Shown in pieces: positions 45,256 through 54,910 of a DNA stretch of 64,000 nt. The stretch covers positions 54,089 through 118,088 of the forward strand of contig DASXFZ010000012.1 of NCBI GenBank assembly GCA_036489315.1, given 5' to 3'. Origin of the DNA: Candidatus Cybelea sp. (GTDB taxonomy: Bacteria; Vulcanimicrobiota; Vulcanimicrobiia; Vulcanimicrobiales; Vulcanimicrobiaceae). The translations under genes and the position numbers were made by a program. The notes under the pieces were generated by a model. That model worked only from the letters and a program-made list of their open reading frames with translations, ran no database searches and was not told the origin of the DNA. The stretch's first letter is position 1, and every line of letters begins with the position of its first letter.

Positions 45256-46641
45256 CTACGACGGCTTAATATTTTGGTTGATGCAGAACAAGTTGCCGGG
45301 ATCGTACTTCGCCTTTATGTTCGCCAGACGTGGATAGTTATCGCGATACGCGGATTTGACGAACTCTTCGCCTTCGTCCATTATCATGTTTACGTAGGCG
45401 CCTCCGGCCGAAAAGGGATGGAGCTCTAGCCAACAATCCCTTGCCCACTGCATGAGCCGGTCGTTGTTTGAGGGATCGGGATCGACGCCAACGATGACCT
45501 CGGCAAAGTTCGCGTCTCGAAAGCTGAATGCTGTGTCGGCGCGCCCCGTGCGGTGCGCCGCACCGTTGAGGGGATAGAGATGTATCGTCGAATGCATGCT
45601 CGGAAGGAGCCGCGCATATTTCACGTGGAGATCCACCGAACTATCGGTCAAATCGCGGACGAAGTCGGCCTTCCAGTACCATTGCAAGCCCGCAGGGTAG
45701 AGTGGATCGAACATGCTCTGCAGTGCTGGAAAAGGAATCGGGCCCGCAAAGTCCATGATCGGTGGTGCGAACGCTCGAACGGGGCGTAGAGCTGCCTCCG
45801 CGCCGGCAAGACCGCCCGTATAGCACCAGACCGTCACGCACATCTTTTTCAAGTGATGCTCGGGCGGAAAGGGCGGCGCCGGCGGCACCGTCACGAATCC
45901 GAACCACCCATTGAGATCTTCGGGTGCTTCCAAGATGAAGTCTCGCCATTTGCGAAGTACGTTTGCGCCATCCTCCAGCGGCCAAAAGATCGGACCACCG
46001 TACACGGTACCGAGAGAGTTGCCGCGGAACAAAAACGACGTGACGACACCGTAGTTTCCCCCGCCGCCGCGAACCGCCCAAAAGAGATCGGGGTTTTCAT
46101 CCGTGCTCGCGTGAACGAGGTTTCCGTCGGCCAGGACAATATCGACACTGAGCAGGTTGTCGATCGTTAACCCGTATCGCCGAGTGAGGTAGCCGATTCC
46201 GCCGCCCAAGGTGAGTCCCCCGACGCCGGTAGTGGAGACGAAGCCGCTGGGCACGGCTAGCCCGAAGGGGTACGTAGCATGGTCGACGTCGCCCCAAACG
46301 CATCCGCCTTCCACGCGAATCGTCCGATTTTCGGGATCGACGCGGATGCCCCTCATGCGCGAGAGGTCGACCACGACTCCATCGTCGCATACGCCGAGGC
46401 CGGGGCCGTTGTGGCCCCCGCCGCGCACCGCGAGCGGCAAGCGATTATCGCGAGCAAATCCAACCGCCGCGATCACGTCAGCTACGTCCAGGCACACGGC
46501 GATCGCTGCCGGATGGCGGTCGATCATTCCGTTGTAAACCTTTCGAGCCTGCTCGTATCCCCCATCGGCCGGAGTGAGCAGCTCGCCCCGCAATTTCGCG
46601 CGCAGCTCGGGAAGTCGTCCTTCGAGATTCGTAGCAGTCAT
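45256..46641 (-). CDS. Berberine-bridge-type FAD-dependent oxidoreductase
   Basis: It has 461 residues. The FAD-binding PCMH domain (about 40-215) has RGGGHN with His77, a candidate for covalent FAD attachment, and later GGIGYLTRRYGLTIDNLLS. The Cys that gives a second flavin link in bicovalent enzymes is absent near 'TTGVGGLTLGGG' (Thr/Gly), so attachment would be through His only. The C-terminal BBE segment (YVNMIMDEGEE, and 'KYDPGNLFCINQNI') is present. It lies six bases after a secreted cupin gene. Substrate may be a sugar, alkaloid or other alcohol. Confidence 0.88.
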   Translation of the reverse strand: MTATNLEGRLPELRAKLRGELLTPADGGYEQARKVYNGMIDRHPAAIAVCLDVADVIAAVGFARDNRLPLAVRGGGHNGPGLGVCDDGVVVDLSRMRGIRVDPENRTIRVEGGCVWGDVDHATYPFGLAVPSGFVSTTGVGGLTLGGGIGYLTRRYGLTIDNLLSVDIVLADGNLVHASTDENPDLFWAVRGGGGNYGVVTSFLFRGNSLGTVYGGPIFWPLEDGANVLRKWRDFILEAPEDLNGWFGFVTVPPAPPFPPEHHLKKMCVTVWCYTGGLAGAEAALRPVRAFAPPIMDFAGPIPFPALQSMFDPLYPAGLQWYWKADFVRDLTDSSVDLHVKYARLLPSMHSTIHLYPLNGAAHRTGRADTAFSFRDANFAEVIVGVDPDPSNNDRLMQWARDCWLELHPFSAGGAYVNMIMDEGEEFVKSAYRDNYPRLANIKAKYDPGNLFCINQNIKPS

Positions 46642-46647
46642 CTTCGA

Positions 46648-47100
46648 CTATTGACCCGTGAGCGTCGTGGACGCCGGCCCAATGCCGTTAATCTGTACGA
46701 CCGTTTCACCTTTAGCCATAGCATAATGGGGCGTTTCCGGCGGAATCGATACATACGAGCCGGGCGTCAGCGCAAGCATCTTCGAACTATTGAACGACGA
46801 GCCGACGCCAACCATGAGCGTTCCGCGAATAACCGTAACGTTCTCCGTGTCGCCGTGCGTATGCGCGGCGATTTTCGTCTCGTTGGGCAGTTCCAAACGC
46901 ACGGTGTACTGGGACCCGGCCTTGCCGGGATCACCGGAGAGAACCGCCATCCTGGCCTCAGCCGGATACGGCTTTGGCGCTGGACCATACTTCGCTTGAT
47001 TTGGCATGACGATCGTTGGTTGACCCGCCGCCATCGCGCCCAACGAGCCAACGGCGAGAATGCATGCGAGAGGCAGCAGTGCGGCATGTGAAGCTTTCAT
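46648..47100 (-). CDS. Secreted cupin-domain protein
   Basis: It has 150 residues with a signal peptide (ALLPLACILAVGSLGAMAAG). The cupin fold is seen in KIAAHTHGDTENVTVIRGTL (His-x-His-Asp...) and VSIPPETPHYAM. AAGGAGA lies seven bases before ATG 47100, which decides the start. It shares a unit with the FAD oxidoreductase downstream (gap six bases), so the two may act on a common substrate. Confidence 0.83.
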   Translation of the reverse strand: MKASHAALLPLACILAVGSLGAMAAGQPTIVMPNQAKYGPAPKPYPAEARMAVLSGDPGKAGSQYTVRLELPNETKIAAHTHGDTENVTVIRGTLMVGVGSSFNSSKMLALTPGSYVSIPPETPHYAMAKGETVVQINGIGPASTTLTGQ

Positions 47101-47191
47101 GATCGGTCTCCTTTTCGATTCTCTCACGTCCAGCGTGGGAGATAGCGAAGACTAGCGCATGCGGCGTTAGTCGATCGTTAGGCCGCGGCTT

Positions 47192-50100
47192 TCACCTGCC
47201 GTCCGCCAAGAGGCTGCGTGCCGCCGCAAGGTCCGGGGTGTCGAAGCCTTCGGAGAACGAATCCAGCGTCCGCGCCAGCAGCTCCCTGGCCCCCGTTGAC
47301 TGAACCGATGTGCGCCAGAGCCGCGCGAGGCTGGTGACTACGCGCAGCTCGAACGATTTCGCCTTTTGCGCCCTCGCTATTTCCAGCGCGCGCCGATACG
47401 CTGCATCGCCTTCCGAGGCACCGGCGCCGCGCGCGACGAGGAGCTCGCCCCGCAAGCGGTGCAACTCGGCATCCCACCACCGCTCGTTGCTCTCGCGCGC
47501 AGCGGCCAACCCGGTCTCGATCGCGTGCAGGCCAAGCTCTGGTTCGTGTGCCCGCAAACAGACGTCTGCGAGCAGCGCTTGGTAGTAAGGCAACCTTATC
47601 CGCGCGCCGGTGCTGGTGAATCCTTGGATAGCATCCTCGACTTCCGAGATCGACTCGGACCGTGGCCGATCGCAGGCCCTCGCATATGCGGCGAGGATCG
47701 ACGCCCACGCGCCATAGTACGGAGCCGCGAATTGGGTGCTCAGACGTAATGCTTCTTCGGCCTGCCGTCGAAAGGCTACGGCGTCAGCGCGCAGCTGTTG
47801 CAGCAATGCGAAGTACGTGGCTGCTAGTGCCTGGTTGAAGGGCTGCCCCAGATCGAACGCCAGCTCAACGGCCTCAAGACACCGATCAAGAGCCTTCTGC
47901 GGCCGGCCCACGCACCAAAATGCATGCGACTGCCATGCCGACGAGATGATCCGGTAGTTCAAACCTTGAGAATCCTGGAGGTGCTGGAGCTGCCGAGGAT
48001 CGAGATTTTGAAAGAGGCTCTCCCACTCGTCGATGGCTTCGTGGAACCGCCCCCGCACCAGTTGGGCTCCCACCATCATGGCAACGGCAGAGAGCTGGCG
48101 CTCGCCGCGCGGCGACCGCTGTACGAGTTCGGCGATCTCGTCGGTGAGGAGTTGCGCGCGCTCGTGTTTGCCCTGCACGAGATAGAGGGACTGCAGTCCG
48201 TAGAGTACTTGGGTGCGCTGGGCCGGAGTTCCAATCTTTTCGCTCAGCGCGAGCGCTCGGTCGAGCACGGATTCGAGTTCGGGTGTCGTCCAGCCGCGCG
48301 TCACTCGGAAAATCGGTGCGAGCACGAGTTGCAGTTCGAGTTCCCGAGCATCACGATTCGAGTTTTCGGGCAATGTCGATACCAGCGCGAGTCCCCGTTC
48401 GATCTGGGACTGCGCCTCGCTATTGGCGTACACGGATTGCGCTGCAGCGGCGGCGCGGATATAGTAGGGAATTGCCCGCTCCACTAGTCCCGCGCGGTCG
48501 AAATGAGCGGCAATTTGGCCGCTCACACGATCGAGATCGGAGCTCTTTGCACCCTCGAGTGCGCACGCAACGATTTGGTGGAGCGAACGTCGTTGCGGCG
48601 CGCTGATCTGCTCGTACGCGACTTCGCGCAGCTTGTCGTGGGTGAAGTCATAGGTGTTCGGAGTCTGCTCGCGGAGGATGCGCTTCTCCGAGAGCTCGTC
48701 GAGCGCCGGTACGAGCTGATGCTCGGAGCACTTTAGCGCTTGAGCGAGGATCGATAGTTCGCACGCGCGCGCCACCGTGGCCGCGGCGGAAACGACTTCT
48801 CTTGCGGTCGGTGAGAGTTGGGCCAGCCGGCTTGCGATCACGGCCTGGACCCGCGGCGACAGCCCGGAACCGTCGGCACTCGCGTCCAGAGTACGGCCGC
48901 CGTTATTACGGAGCATCTCGACCACGAAGAGCGGGTTGCCCTCGGTTTCGCGGAAGAGACGCGTGGTCGTTTCGACGTCGAAGGGGCGGTTTGCCACCTG
49001 AGCGGCAAGTGCCGCGGTTTCGGCGGCGTCGAGCGCCTCGAGCGTGATTTCTGTAAGCGCCGACTCCTCTTGGAGACGCAGTCGCAGCTCGCGAAATGGA
49101 TGAGACCTCGACAACTCCTCGGATCGAACGGTTCCGACGACGAGCACCGAAGGCGCAGGCTTAAAGCGCAGCAGGAAGTGCAGCCACTGGAGCGTTTCAG
49201 GATCGCACCACTGCAGGTCGTCGATGACCAAAAGAAGCGGCTGCGGAGCAGCCAGGACGGCGCGTACCAATCCTTCGAAGAGCCGCTGACGTTCACCCAA
49301 TCCCCCCTGCGGTATCGCGCGCCGCCTGCTCGCGAGATCGGGCACCACTCGCGTAACTTCCGTGAACCAAACATCATCGAGATTGTCGAGGGTCGGGCGA
49401 AGCGCTTCGCATCGCAGCCATTCCGTCACCGGAGCGAGCGGCAATCGCCCTTCCGCGGCATAACAGCGCGTTTTCGCCGTAGCAAAGCCCAGGCGGTCGG
49501 CCCACGAGACGAGCTCCGCGGCAAGTCGCGACTTGCCGATACCGGCTTCGCCTGCTACGAGCGTAAAGTGGGCAGTTCCGGCGGCCGCCAAGTCCCACGC
49601 GGTTCGAAGTGCGCGCCACTCGTCGACTCGGCCGACCAGCGGCGGGCTGGACACGAGGGCATCCCGTCGATCGGTGTCGCGAGTAATGGTTCGGTCTTCC
49701 GCTTTGATACGCTCGTGCAGGCGAAGCGTTGATTCGCTAGGCCCGGTGTCGAGTTCGCGCTGGAGTGCCTCGCAGCACTCCCGGAAGACGTGCAAGGCCC
49801 CGGCTCGATCGTTGCAAAGGGCGCAGAGGCGCATGAGGCACCGGTAGGCTTCTTCATCAGTTGGATCGTGCTTAATCCAGTGCTTGACGTATGGCAACGC
49901 CGTCTTGTATTCGCGCGTCGATTCGATCAGCTGCACGAGTTGTTGGACGGCTTGAATGCATCTGTGCGCCAGACGGTCGCGTTCGGCAAAGATCCACTCA
50001 TCGTAGCAGCTGGGCACCAGCGGTCCCGCGCACAGATCGATGGCTCGTTTTAAAGCGGCCTGCCGGTGCGACGCATCGTCAATCGCTTTAGCCTCTTCGG

Positions 50101-50473
50101 CTGTGGCGAGCACTTCCTCGAATGCAATCGCATCGACATGGCATGACTCGCGGAACTCCCATTGCACGGAGCTCGCCGTGGTACGCAAGAATCCTTGGGC
50201 TTCTCCCAGCGCTTCTCGAAGCTGGTGAAGGAGTTGCCGGAGATTATTTCGCGCATTCGACTCCTCGGCATCCGGCCAGAAGAGGAACGCGAGATGCGAA
50301 CGCGACTGCGGAGCGCCGGCATGAAGCAGCAAATAAATGAAGAGCGTTTGGAGACGTGCAGCGGCGAGCTTGCTCAACTGGCGACCATCGAGCGTAGCGT
50401 CGAATTGTCCCAGAAGGCGAACGTGCAGCTGCATTGGACAGGCGCTCAGCGGAGAAGCCTCCTCCGAAGCCAT
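47192..50473 (-). CDS. BTAD-domain transcriptional regulator with AAA-type ATPase and TPR-like tail
   Basis: It has 1093 residues. An OmpR-like winged helix (about 15-95, VRLLGQFDATLDG), a bacterial transcriptional activation domain (about 97-256, FEEVLATAEEA, LRLHERI), a STAND/AAA ATPase (Walker A VAGEAGIGKS at 306-315, Walker B LLLVIDDLQWCDPE) and a long helical-repeat C-terminus. This is the SARP/AfsR-like architecture without a LuxR end. ATG 50473 is used; ATG 50434 (MQLHVRLLG) is as likely. The genes downstream (secreted cupin and oxidoreductase) are candidate targets. Confidence 0.85.
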   Translation of the reverse strand: MASEEASPLSACPMQLHVRLLGQFDATLDGRQLSKLAAARLQTLFIYLLLHAGAPQSRSHLAFLFWPDAEESNARNNLRQLLHQLREALGEAQGFLRTTASSVQWEFRESCHVDAIAFEEVLATAEEAKAIDDASHRQAALKRAIDLCAGPLVPSCYDEWIFAERDRLAHRCIQAVQQLVQLIESTREYKTALPYVKHWIKHDPTDEEAYRCLMRLCALCNDRAGALHVFRECCEALQRELDTGPSESTLRLHERIKAEDRTITRDTDRRDALVSSPPLVGRVDEWRALRTAWDLAAAGTAHFTLVAGEAGIGKSRLAAELVSWADRLGFATAKTRCYAAEGRLPLAPVTEWLRCEALRPTLDNLDDVWFTEVTRVVPDLASRRRAIPQGGLGERQRLFEGLVRAVLAAPQPLLLVIDDLQWCDPETLQWLHFLLRFKPAPSVLVVGTVRSEELSRSHPFRELRLRLQEESALTEITLEALDAAETAALAAQVANRPFDVETTTRLFRETEGNPLFVVEMLRNNGGRTLDASADGSGLSPRVQAVIASRLAQLSPTAREVVSAAATVARACELSILAQALKCSEHQLVPALDELSEKRILREQTPNTYDFTHDKLREVAYEQISAPQRRSLHQIVACALEGAKSSDLDRVSGQIAAHFDRAGLVERAIPYYIRAAAAAQSVYANSEAQSQIERGLALVSTLPENSNRDARELELQLVLAPIFRVTRGWTTPELESVLDRALALSEKIGTPAQRTQVLYGLQSLYLVQGKHERAQLLTDEIAELVQRSPRGERQLSAVAMMVGAQLVRGRFHEAIDEWESLFQNLDPRQLQHLQDSQGLNYRIISSAWQSHAFWCVGRPQKALDRCLEAVELAFDLGQPFNQALAATYFALLQQLRADAVAFRRQAEEALRLSTQFAAPYYGAWASILAAYARACDRPRSESISEVEDAIQGFTSTGARIRLPYYQALLADVCLRAHEPELGLHAIETGLAAARESNERWWDAELHRLRGELLVARGAGASEGDAAYRRALEIARAQKAKSFELRVVTSLARLWRTSVQSTGARELLARTLDSFSEGFDTPDLAAARSLLADGR

Positions 50474-50647
50474 TTCCCGGTGGGCAATTTTTTTTCAGTT
50501 CGAGCCGGCGGCGCAGCCTCTTGCCTTCCACCGTAGGGCGTCAGTAACCAAGTTGGCTAGCGACAAGAATCGTGAAGTCCGAACCGCGATTGGCGAGCTA
50601 AGAAGACGTTCTATTGCGGCCTTCCGAACTCAGAGATGCGGCGCGTT

Positions 50648-51097
50648 TCAACAACCGCCCTTCATGCCCACGATCAACACGCCCGAGTCGAACTCTCCCC
50701 CTCCGTAGACCTGTTCGTAGACCCCCTGCCGGCCGATCGTCCCATGGCCGCTGTCCGGGGCCGCAAACACCAACCCGGCGTTCTGACTGCCCTCCCCCGG
50801 TTGCGTGATCGTTGCCACGAGGGTGTGGTCGATGAGTTGGAATGTGCCGGTCAGTTTGCTGCCGTAAAATGTAACTAGGGAAGCCCCACCGCTATGCCGC
50901 CAGCCAAGGTAGCCGCCGTCGGTCAGCGTCAGGCAGTACGTGCCGTTGGCGTTCTTAGAGTGGCTCACGGTCAGCGGCCAATTGCCAGTGTAACTGCGCC
51001 CAAGGGGCGCTATGGCTGCGCCGGCGGAAACGGCCATAGTCAGGCAGATCGCGGCGATACCAGCGCCGGCGACGGTCGCGATTAACAAGCCTTTCAT
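50648..51097 (-). CDS. Secreted hypothetical protein
   Basis: It has 149 residues with a signal peptide (LIATVAGAGIAAICLTMAVSAGA). The mature part (GTYCLTLTDGGYLGWRHSGGA, then FYGSKLTGTFQLIDHTLVATI) looks like a small beta-barrel. AAAGGAA lies upstream of the ATG at 51097, which I prefer to the longer open frame. Two cysteines could pair. Function unknown. Confidence 0.65.
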   Translation of the reverse strand: MKGLLIATVAGAGIAAICLTMAVSAGAAIAPLGRSYTGNWPLTVSHSKNANGTYCLTLTDGGYLGWRHSGGASLVTFYGSKLTGTFQLIDHTLVATITQPGEGSQNAGLVFAAPDSGHGTIGRQGVYEQVYGGGEFDSGVLIVGMKGGC

Positions 51098-51212
51098 TGT
51101 CCGTACATTCCTTTCAAGCCCCAAAGGAGCTATGAGCTGCGCGACGGGTGTCAAATGTAAGGGCAATACGCTCGAAACCGCGAGCTGGATCACTCGGCGC
51201 CGAAGAGCGCCC

Positions 51213-51710
51213 TTAGTTGTGGACGAGCGTGAGGAAATCGATTCCGGCAATCTTGCCGGAGCCGTCGAAGGCGATCATCTCGATAATTCGTACCGATTTA
51301 AACTGCAACTGAAAATCGTATCCGAGCATGCCGCTGATCGGATACGAGCGCAGGAAAGTGATCGACAACGGGTCGCCTAGCGGCTTCAGCTGTGCGGCCT
51401 CGCGGCGGATTATCGCGAGCGTGAGCTGCTTATTAACGGTGTCGCTCAGCTGCGTTCGATCGATGTCGCCGATTTGGAAGCGGCGAAACCACTCCTTAGC
51501 GAGCGAAAGAACCTGAGGGTCGACGGACGAGTTCTCCGCGGGCTTCGCGGTAGTTTGGGGCCTGGGTGTGGGTGGCCGGGCCGGAGAGGGTGTGGGGTGC
51601 ACGGTCATCCGGGGCGGCGGGGAATGCGGCGCGGCCCCGGCCGGCGCCGAGATCGCAAGCGGCAACACTGCCGCGAGCATAGCTGCGGCGCGTGCGAGGT
51701 CCCGGATCAT
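51213..51710 (-). CDS. Secreted hypothetical protein with Pro-rich linker
   Basis: It has 165 residues. The signal peptide (AAAMLAAVLPLAISAPAGAA) is followed by a Pro/Thr linker (about 30-58) and a small domain (about 65-165: LSLAKEWFRRFQIGDIDRTQL, and 'YDFQLQFKSVRIIEMIAFDG') that resembles DUF3887/SnoaL-type folds with 'ARxxFRxLxxGDxD' starts. No enzyme motif. It may be an extracytoplasmic sensor or scaffold. Confidence 0.62.
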   Translation of the reverse strand: MIRDLARAAAMLAAVLPLAISAPAGAAPHSPPPRMTVHPTPSPARPPTPRPQTTAKPAENSSVDPQVLSLAKEWFRRFQIGDIDRTQLSDTVNKQLTLAIIRREAAQLKPLGDPLSITFLRSYPISGMLGYDFQLQFKSVRIIEMIAFDGSGKIAGIDFLTLVHN

Positions 51711-51782
51711 AAGAGATCAATTATGGGACCCGTTCCTGGGGAGAGCCTAAGGCCGGGGGTTGGAGGCCGGCCGGCAGACGAC

Positions 51783-52620
51783 TTATAGCGGCGACCAGAG
51801 TTGCGGGCATCGAGCTGCCGCCGTGTCCGGCGTCGTGTAGGACGTGCAGCTCGCTGGCGGCCACGCTTTGTGAAGGCGCCATGCGGTTTCGAGCGGACTG
51901 CTGATATCGTAGCGGTTGCGGATCAGCTGATCTTCATCGAGAAACGCTGCGTGCTTCCAATAATGGGTTACGAGGCGCGCGAAGAGCAGGCGGAAGGCCG
52001 GATCTTCAAATCGCCGATTCGGGGCGTACCCGGGAGCCAGCGAAACGTGGGCGTCTTCCCAGATGCACCACTCACGCGCGGCTCGTTCGCGCACCGCGGC
52101 GTCCTCGTGAAAGAGAAGTTCGTTGTAGAGGCCGGGTAAGCGGAGTTCGCGGTCTGGATTGCCGTGCGCAACTGCAGCGAAGCGTTCCCACTCCGCTGGG
52201 AAGATACGTCCAACGCCGTTGGTAATCCATTGCACCTCGCGGCGCGAGGTTGTGGTAACGCCGGCCAGAACGATCGCGCTTACGCGATGCGTATGGGCTT
52301 GCGCGTACGCGAGCGCAAGCGTCGTGCCCCACGATACGCCGACGATCGACCAACGCTCTATCGCGAGGTGCCGGCGCAAAAGTTCGAGATCGGCGATAAG
52401 GTGCGGGGCTGCGGCCGCAGCCGCGCTGATCGGTCAGAACGATTCGGTAGATCGCGGGATCGAAAAGACAGCGATTCCGTGCGCTGCAGCCGGAGCCGGG
52501 TCCGCCGTGCAGGTAGGCGATGGGTGTTCCGTTGGGATTGCCGGAGCACTCCCAGTAGATCTGCTGGGAATCCCTCGCGGCGAGCAAGCCGCTCTCGTAG
52601 GGCTCGATGCTGGGGAACAT
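51783..52620 (-). pseudogene. Broken prolyl aminopeptidase (alpha/beta hydrolase)
   Basis: The frame from ATG 52620 (or 52641) reads MFPSIEPYESG, HGGPGSGCS and DQRGCGRSPAP, then breaks. The next frame resumes LIADLELLRRHLAIERW with the nucleophile GVSWG and runs to 'LHKAWP', where a second shift is needed to reach HDAGHGG, the catalytic His segment. About 15 residues normally found between 'GRS' and 'LIADLE' are missing, so a deletion plus a one-base shift fits. All triad parts exist but in three frames. Either a true pseudogene or assembly indels. Confidence 0.8.
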
Positions 52621-52643
52621 CGCAAGGAGCTTTGCGGGCATGC

Positions 52644-52649
52644 TAGGAT
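52644..52649 (+). promoter_or_regulatory. -10 element of the AI-2E-type transporter gene
   Basis: TAGGAT ends seven bases before ATG 52657, with no Shine-Dalgarno, consistent with a leaderless message. It overlaps the 5' end of the broken hydrolase gene on the other strand. Confidence 0.45.
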
Positions 52650-52656
52650 AGCCTGG

Positions 52657-53688
52657 ATGATCGGCGTTCGAAGCTGGGTGACGGCGGCGGCGGTTTTTGC
52701 CGCGGCGATTCTGATCTGGAGCCTGGTGGCCGGCGCGATGTCGGCGCTGCTGCTGCTCTTTACCGCGATTCTGCTCTCGGCCGGCCTTCAGCCGTTCGTC
52801 GATCGGATGGCGAAGCGTATGCCCTTTGGCATCGCGGTCGGGATCGCGTTCGGTGCGCTGATCGTGGTCGTGGTCGTGCTGGGCTTCCTGCTGGTGCAGC
52901 CGGTCGGCGTCGAGCTCGCCAAACTGATCGCCGCGATTCCCGGTTACGCCGCTTCGCTGCAAGATCAGCTGAGCGTGCTGCAGCGCTACATCGAAAATGA
53001 TAAAATCGCGCACCAGATCGCGGGGCTGCTCGCGAATAGCGCCGGCGCGGCCGTCAGCACGATCGGACCGCAGCTGCTCGGCGGCTCGCGGCTGATCGTC
53101 AGCTCGGTCGGCGATGGCGCGCTGATTCTGCTGCTCGCGATCGGCTGGATGCTCGCGGCCGGCGACCTGCAGCGATTCGTGCTCAGCCTGATTCCGGCGG
53201 CCGCGCGCGACAACTGGCGCGACACGCTCTCCGATATCGGTGCGCGGCTGAGCGCCTACGTCCGCGGCGTCGTTCTCAACGGGACGATCGTCGGGCTCGT
53301 GATCGGGATCGCGCTCGCAATCCTAGGCGTGCCATACGCGCTGCTGCTGGCCTTCATCGGCGCCATCTTCCAGGCGATTCCGATGGTCGGCGCCGTGATT
53401 TCCGGGCCGATCATCCTTCTCGTGGTGCTGGCGACGAGCGGATGGGAGAAGATGCTGATCGTGCTTGCGATCTTCACCGTCGTGCAGTTGCTCGATCAAA
53501 ACATTCTCTCGCCGATCATCTTCGGCACCCGGGTGCAGATGAGTTTTCTGGTGGTGATTCTGGCGACGATCGTGGGCGGTACGCTGCTCGGCATCCCCGG
53601 CGCGTTTTTGGCCGTGCCGGCGGCCGCGGTGCTGCAGGTCGTCGTCGTGCGCGTGATCGCGCCGGCGATTCGGCGCGCGAATCCGTAG
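52657..53688 (+). CDS. AI-2E family transporter (PerM/TqsA type)
   Basis: It has 343 residues with about eight hydrophobic segments. FTAILLSAGLQPFVDRMAKRMPFG near the N-terminus and FIGAIFQAIPMVGAVISGPIILL, then LLDQNILSPIIFGTRVQ near the C-terminus are the usual family blocks. Members export autoinducer-2 or other small molecules, or act as Na+/H+ exchangers; the substrate here is unknown. I reject the 166-residue upstream extension, which is antisense to the hydrolase. Next gene starts one base after its stop. Confidence 0.87.
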   Translation: MIGVRSWVTAAAVFAAAILIWSLVAGAMSALLLLFTAILLSAGLQPFVDRMAKRMPFGIAVGIAFGALIVVVVVLGFLLVQPVGVELAKLIAAIPGYAASLQDQLSVLQRYIENDKIAHQIAGLLANSAGAAVSTIGPQLLGGSRLIVSSVGDGALILLLAIGWMLAAGDLQRFVLSLIPAAARDNWRDTLSDIGARLSAYVRGVVLNGTIVGLVIGIALAILGVPYALLLAFIGAIFQAIPMVGAVISGPIILLVVLATSGWEKMLIVLAIFTVVQLLDQNILSPIIFGTRVQMSFLVVILATIVGGTLLGIPGAFLAVPAAAVLQVVVVRVIAPAIRRANP

Positions 53689-54471
53689 ATGGAATACCTG
53701 ATTTTCCAGGCAAATCCGCTGCTCTTTGCGGCGCTATTATTCGTGGTGATGGCCCTCTCGATCGAGGCACCTTACAAACTCCTGAACGTGCCCGACGTCG
53801 ACAGGCGGCGCGTCGACGCCTTCAACGTCGTGCAGGCCGGGCTGCTGACGCTGACCTCGTTCGTGATTGGGTTGTCGTTCGCGCAGGCGTCCGGACGTTT
53901 CGACCTCCGTCGAGAACTGGTTGTGAAAGAGGCCAACGCGATCGGGACGACGTGGCTGCGCGCCGCTGCGCTGCCGTCTCGGGAGTCGGCGGAGTTTCGG
54001 CGCGTATTGACCGCCTACTCGTCGGCGCGGCTGACCGCCTATCAGACGCCGAACAATCCGAATCTCAAGGATTCGACGCTCGCCCAGAGCGACGACGATC
54101 AGGGCGAAATGTGGAAGATCGCGTTGGGAGCATTGCGTAAAAGCCCCAGCAATCTAGGATATTCGCTGTTGGCGCAGAGCCTCAACGATACGATCGACGT
54201 CTCAGCGGAGCAGCTGCAGGCGCTGACCACGCACGTCCCGACCGCGGTGCTCGTGCTCACCGTGTTGCTGGTCATCGTGACTGCGCTCTCTCTAGGGCTT
54301 CGCTTTGGGCTCAACAAGTCGCGGCCGCCCGGGTTGACGATCGCCTTCTTAGTCGCCTACGTGCTCGTCGTCAATATGATGATCGACTACGACCGGCCGC
54401 AGACCGGCTGGGTCAAGGTTAATCTCAACCCGCTGCGCGTGCAGCTCGAAACGATGGAGCAGCCGCGCTAG
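53689..54471 (+). CDS. DUF4239-like membrane protein
   Basis: It has 260 residues with two membrane helices at each end (about 10-30 and 46-66, 184-205 and 214-233). A polar middle contains 'RELVVKEANAIGTTWLRAAALP' and 'DDQGEMWKIALGAL', the helical bundle typical of DUF4239/bestrophin-like proteins. It begins immediately after the transporter stop. No function is assigned to the family. Confidence 0.72.
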   Translation: MEYLIFQANPLLFAALLFVVMALSIEAPYKLLNVPDVDRRRVDAFNVVQAGLLTLTSFVIGLSFAQASGRFDLRRELVVKEANAIGTTWLRAAALPSRESAEFRRVLTAYSSARLTAYQTPNNPNLKDSTLAQSDDDQGEMWKIALGALRKSPSNLGYSLLAQSLNDTIDVSAEQLQALTTHVPTAVLVLTVLLVIVTALSLGLRFGLNKSRPPGLTIAFLVAYVLVVNMMIDYDRPQTGWVKVNLNPLRVQLETMEQPR

Positions 54472-54830
54472 CGGATAAGGAAGAAAATGTAGAGGAGCGC
54501 CATGACCGCATCGGCGCCGGCGGCGGCGAGGGTCGGCGGGCGTTTGCGCAAGGGGCTCGCGATCACGAGCGCGCCAAGGGCGAGCTTTTCGATCACGCCG
54601 ACGACCATTACCGCGGCGCGGATCTCGGGGTGGTACGCCGCGTAGATCAGCAATCCGCCGACCAGGCCGATCAGCAGGCTCCAGTGGCGGCCGAGCAGGA
54701 GCGTTGCGGCGTCGGTCGTGTCGATGCCGAACAGCATTCCGAGCGCGTTGCGCGGCATCAGGAGCCCCACGCCGGTCGATAGCGTGATAATGCCGGTGAT
54801 GAGAAGAACGGGTGCGAGATACGTTCCCAT
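54468..54830 (-). CDS. Small membrane protein
   Basis: It has 120 residues with four hydrophobic segments (MGTYLAPVLLITGIITLSTG, LLIGLVGGLLIYAAYH, AVMVVGVIEKLALGALVI, ADAVMALLYIFFL). ATG 54830 has GGGAG seven bases upstream; an ATG at 54851 would add seven residues. It is convergent with the DUF4239 gene (four-base overlap) and divergent from the HAD gene. Function unknown. Confidence 0.68.
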   Translation of the reverse strand: MGTYLAPVLLITGIITLSTGVGLLMPRNALGMLFGIDTTDAATLLLGRHWSLLIGLVGGLLIYAAYHPEIRAAVMVVGVIEKLALGALVIASPLRKRPPTLAAAGADAVMALLYIFFLIR

Positions 54831-54910
54831 TTGCGCACTCCCGTATTGCATCAGCGGCAGGGCGCGACCTCTCGGCGGATTCCTTAACCTGCGGCGAGAA
54901 AACCCCGACA

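Noticed and set aside
52159..52656. 166-residue N-terminal extension of the transporter
   Set aside because: Antisense to the broken hydrolase, not hydrophobic, and not seen in the AI-2E family.
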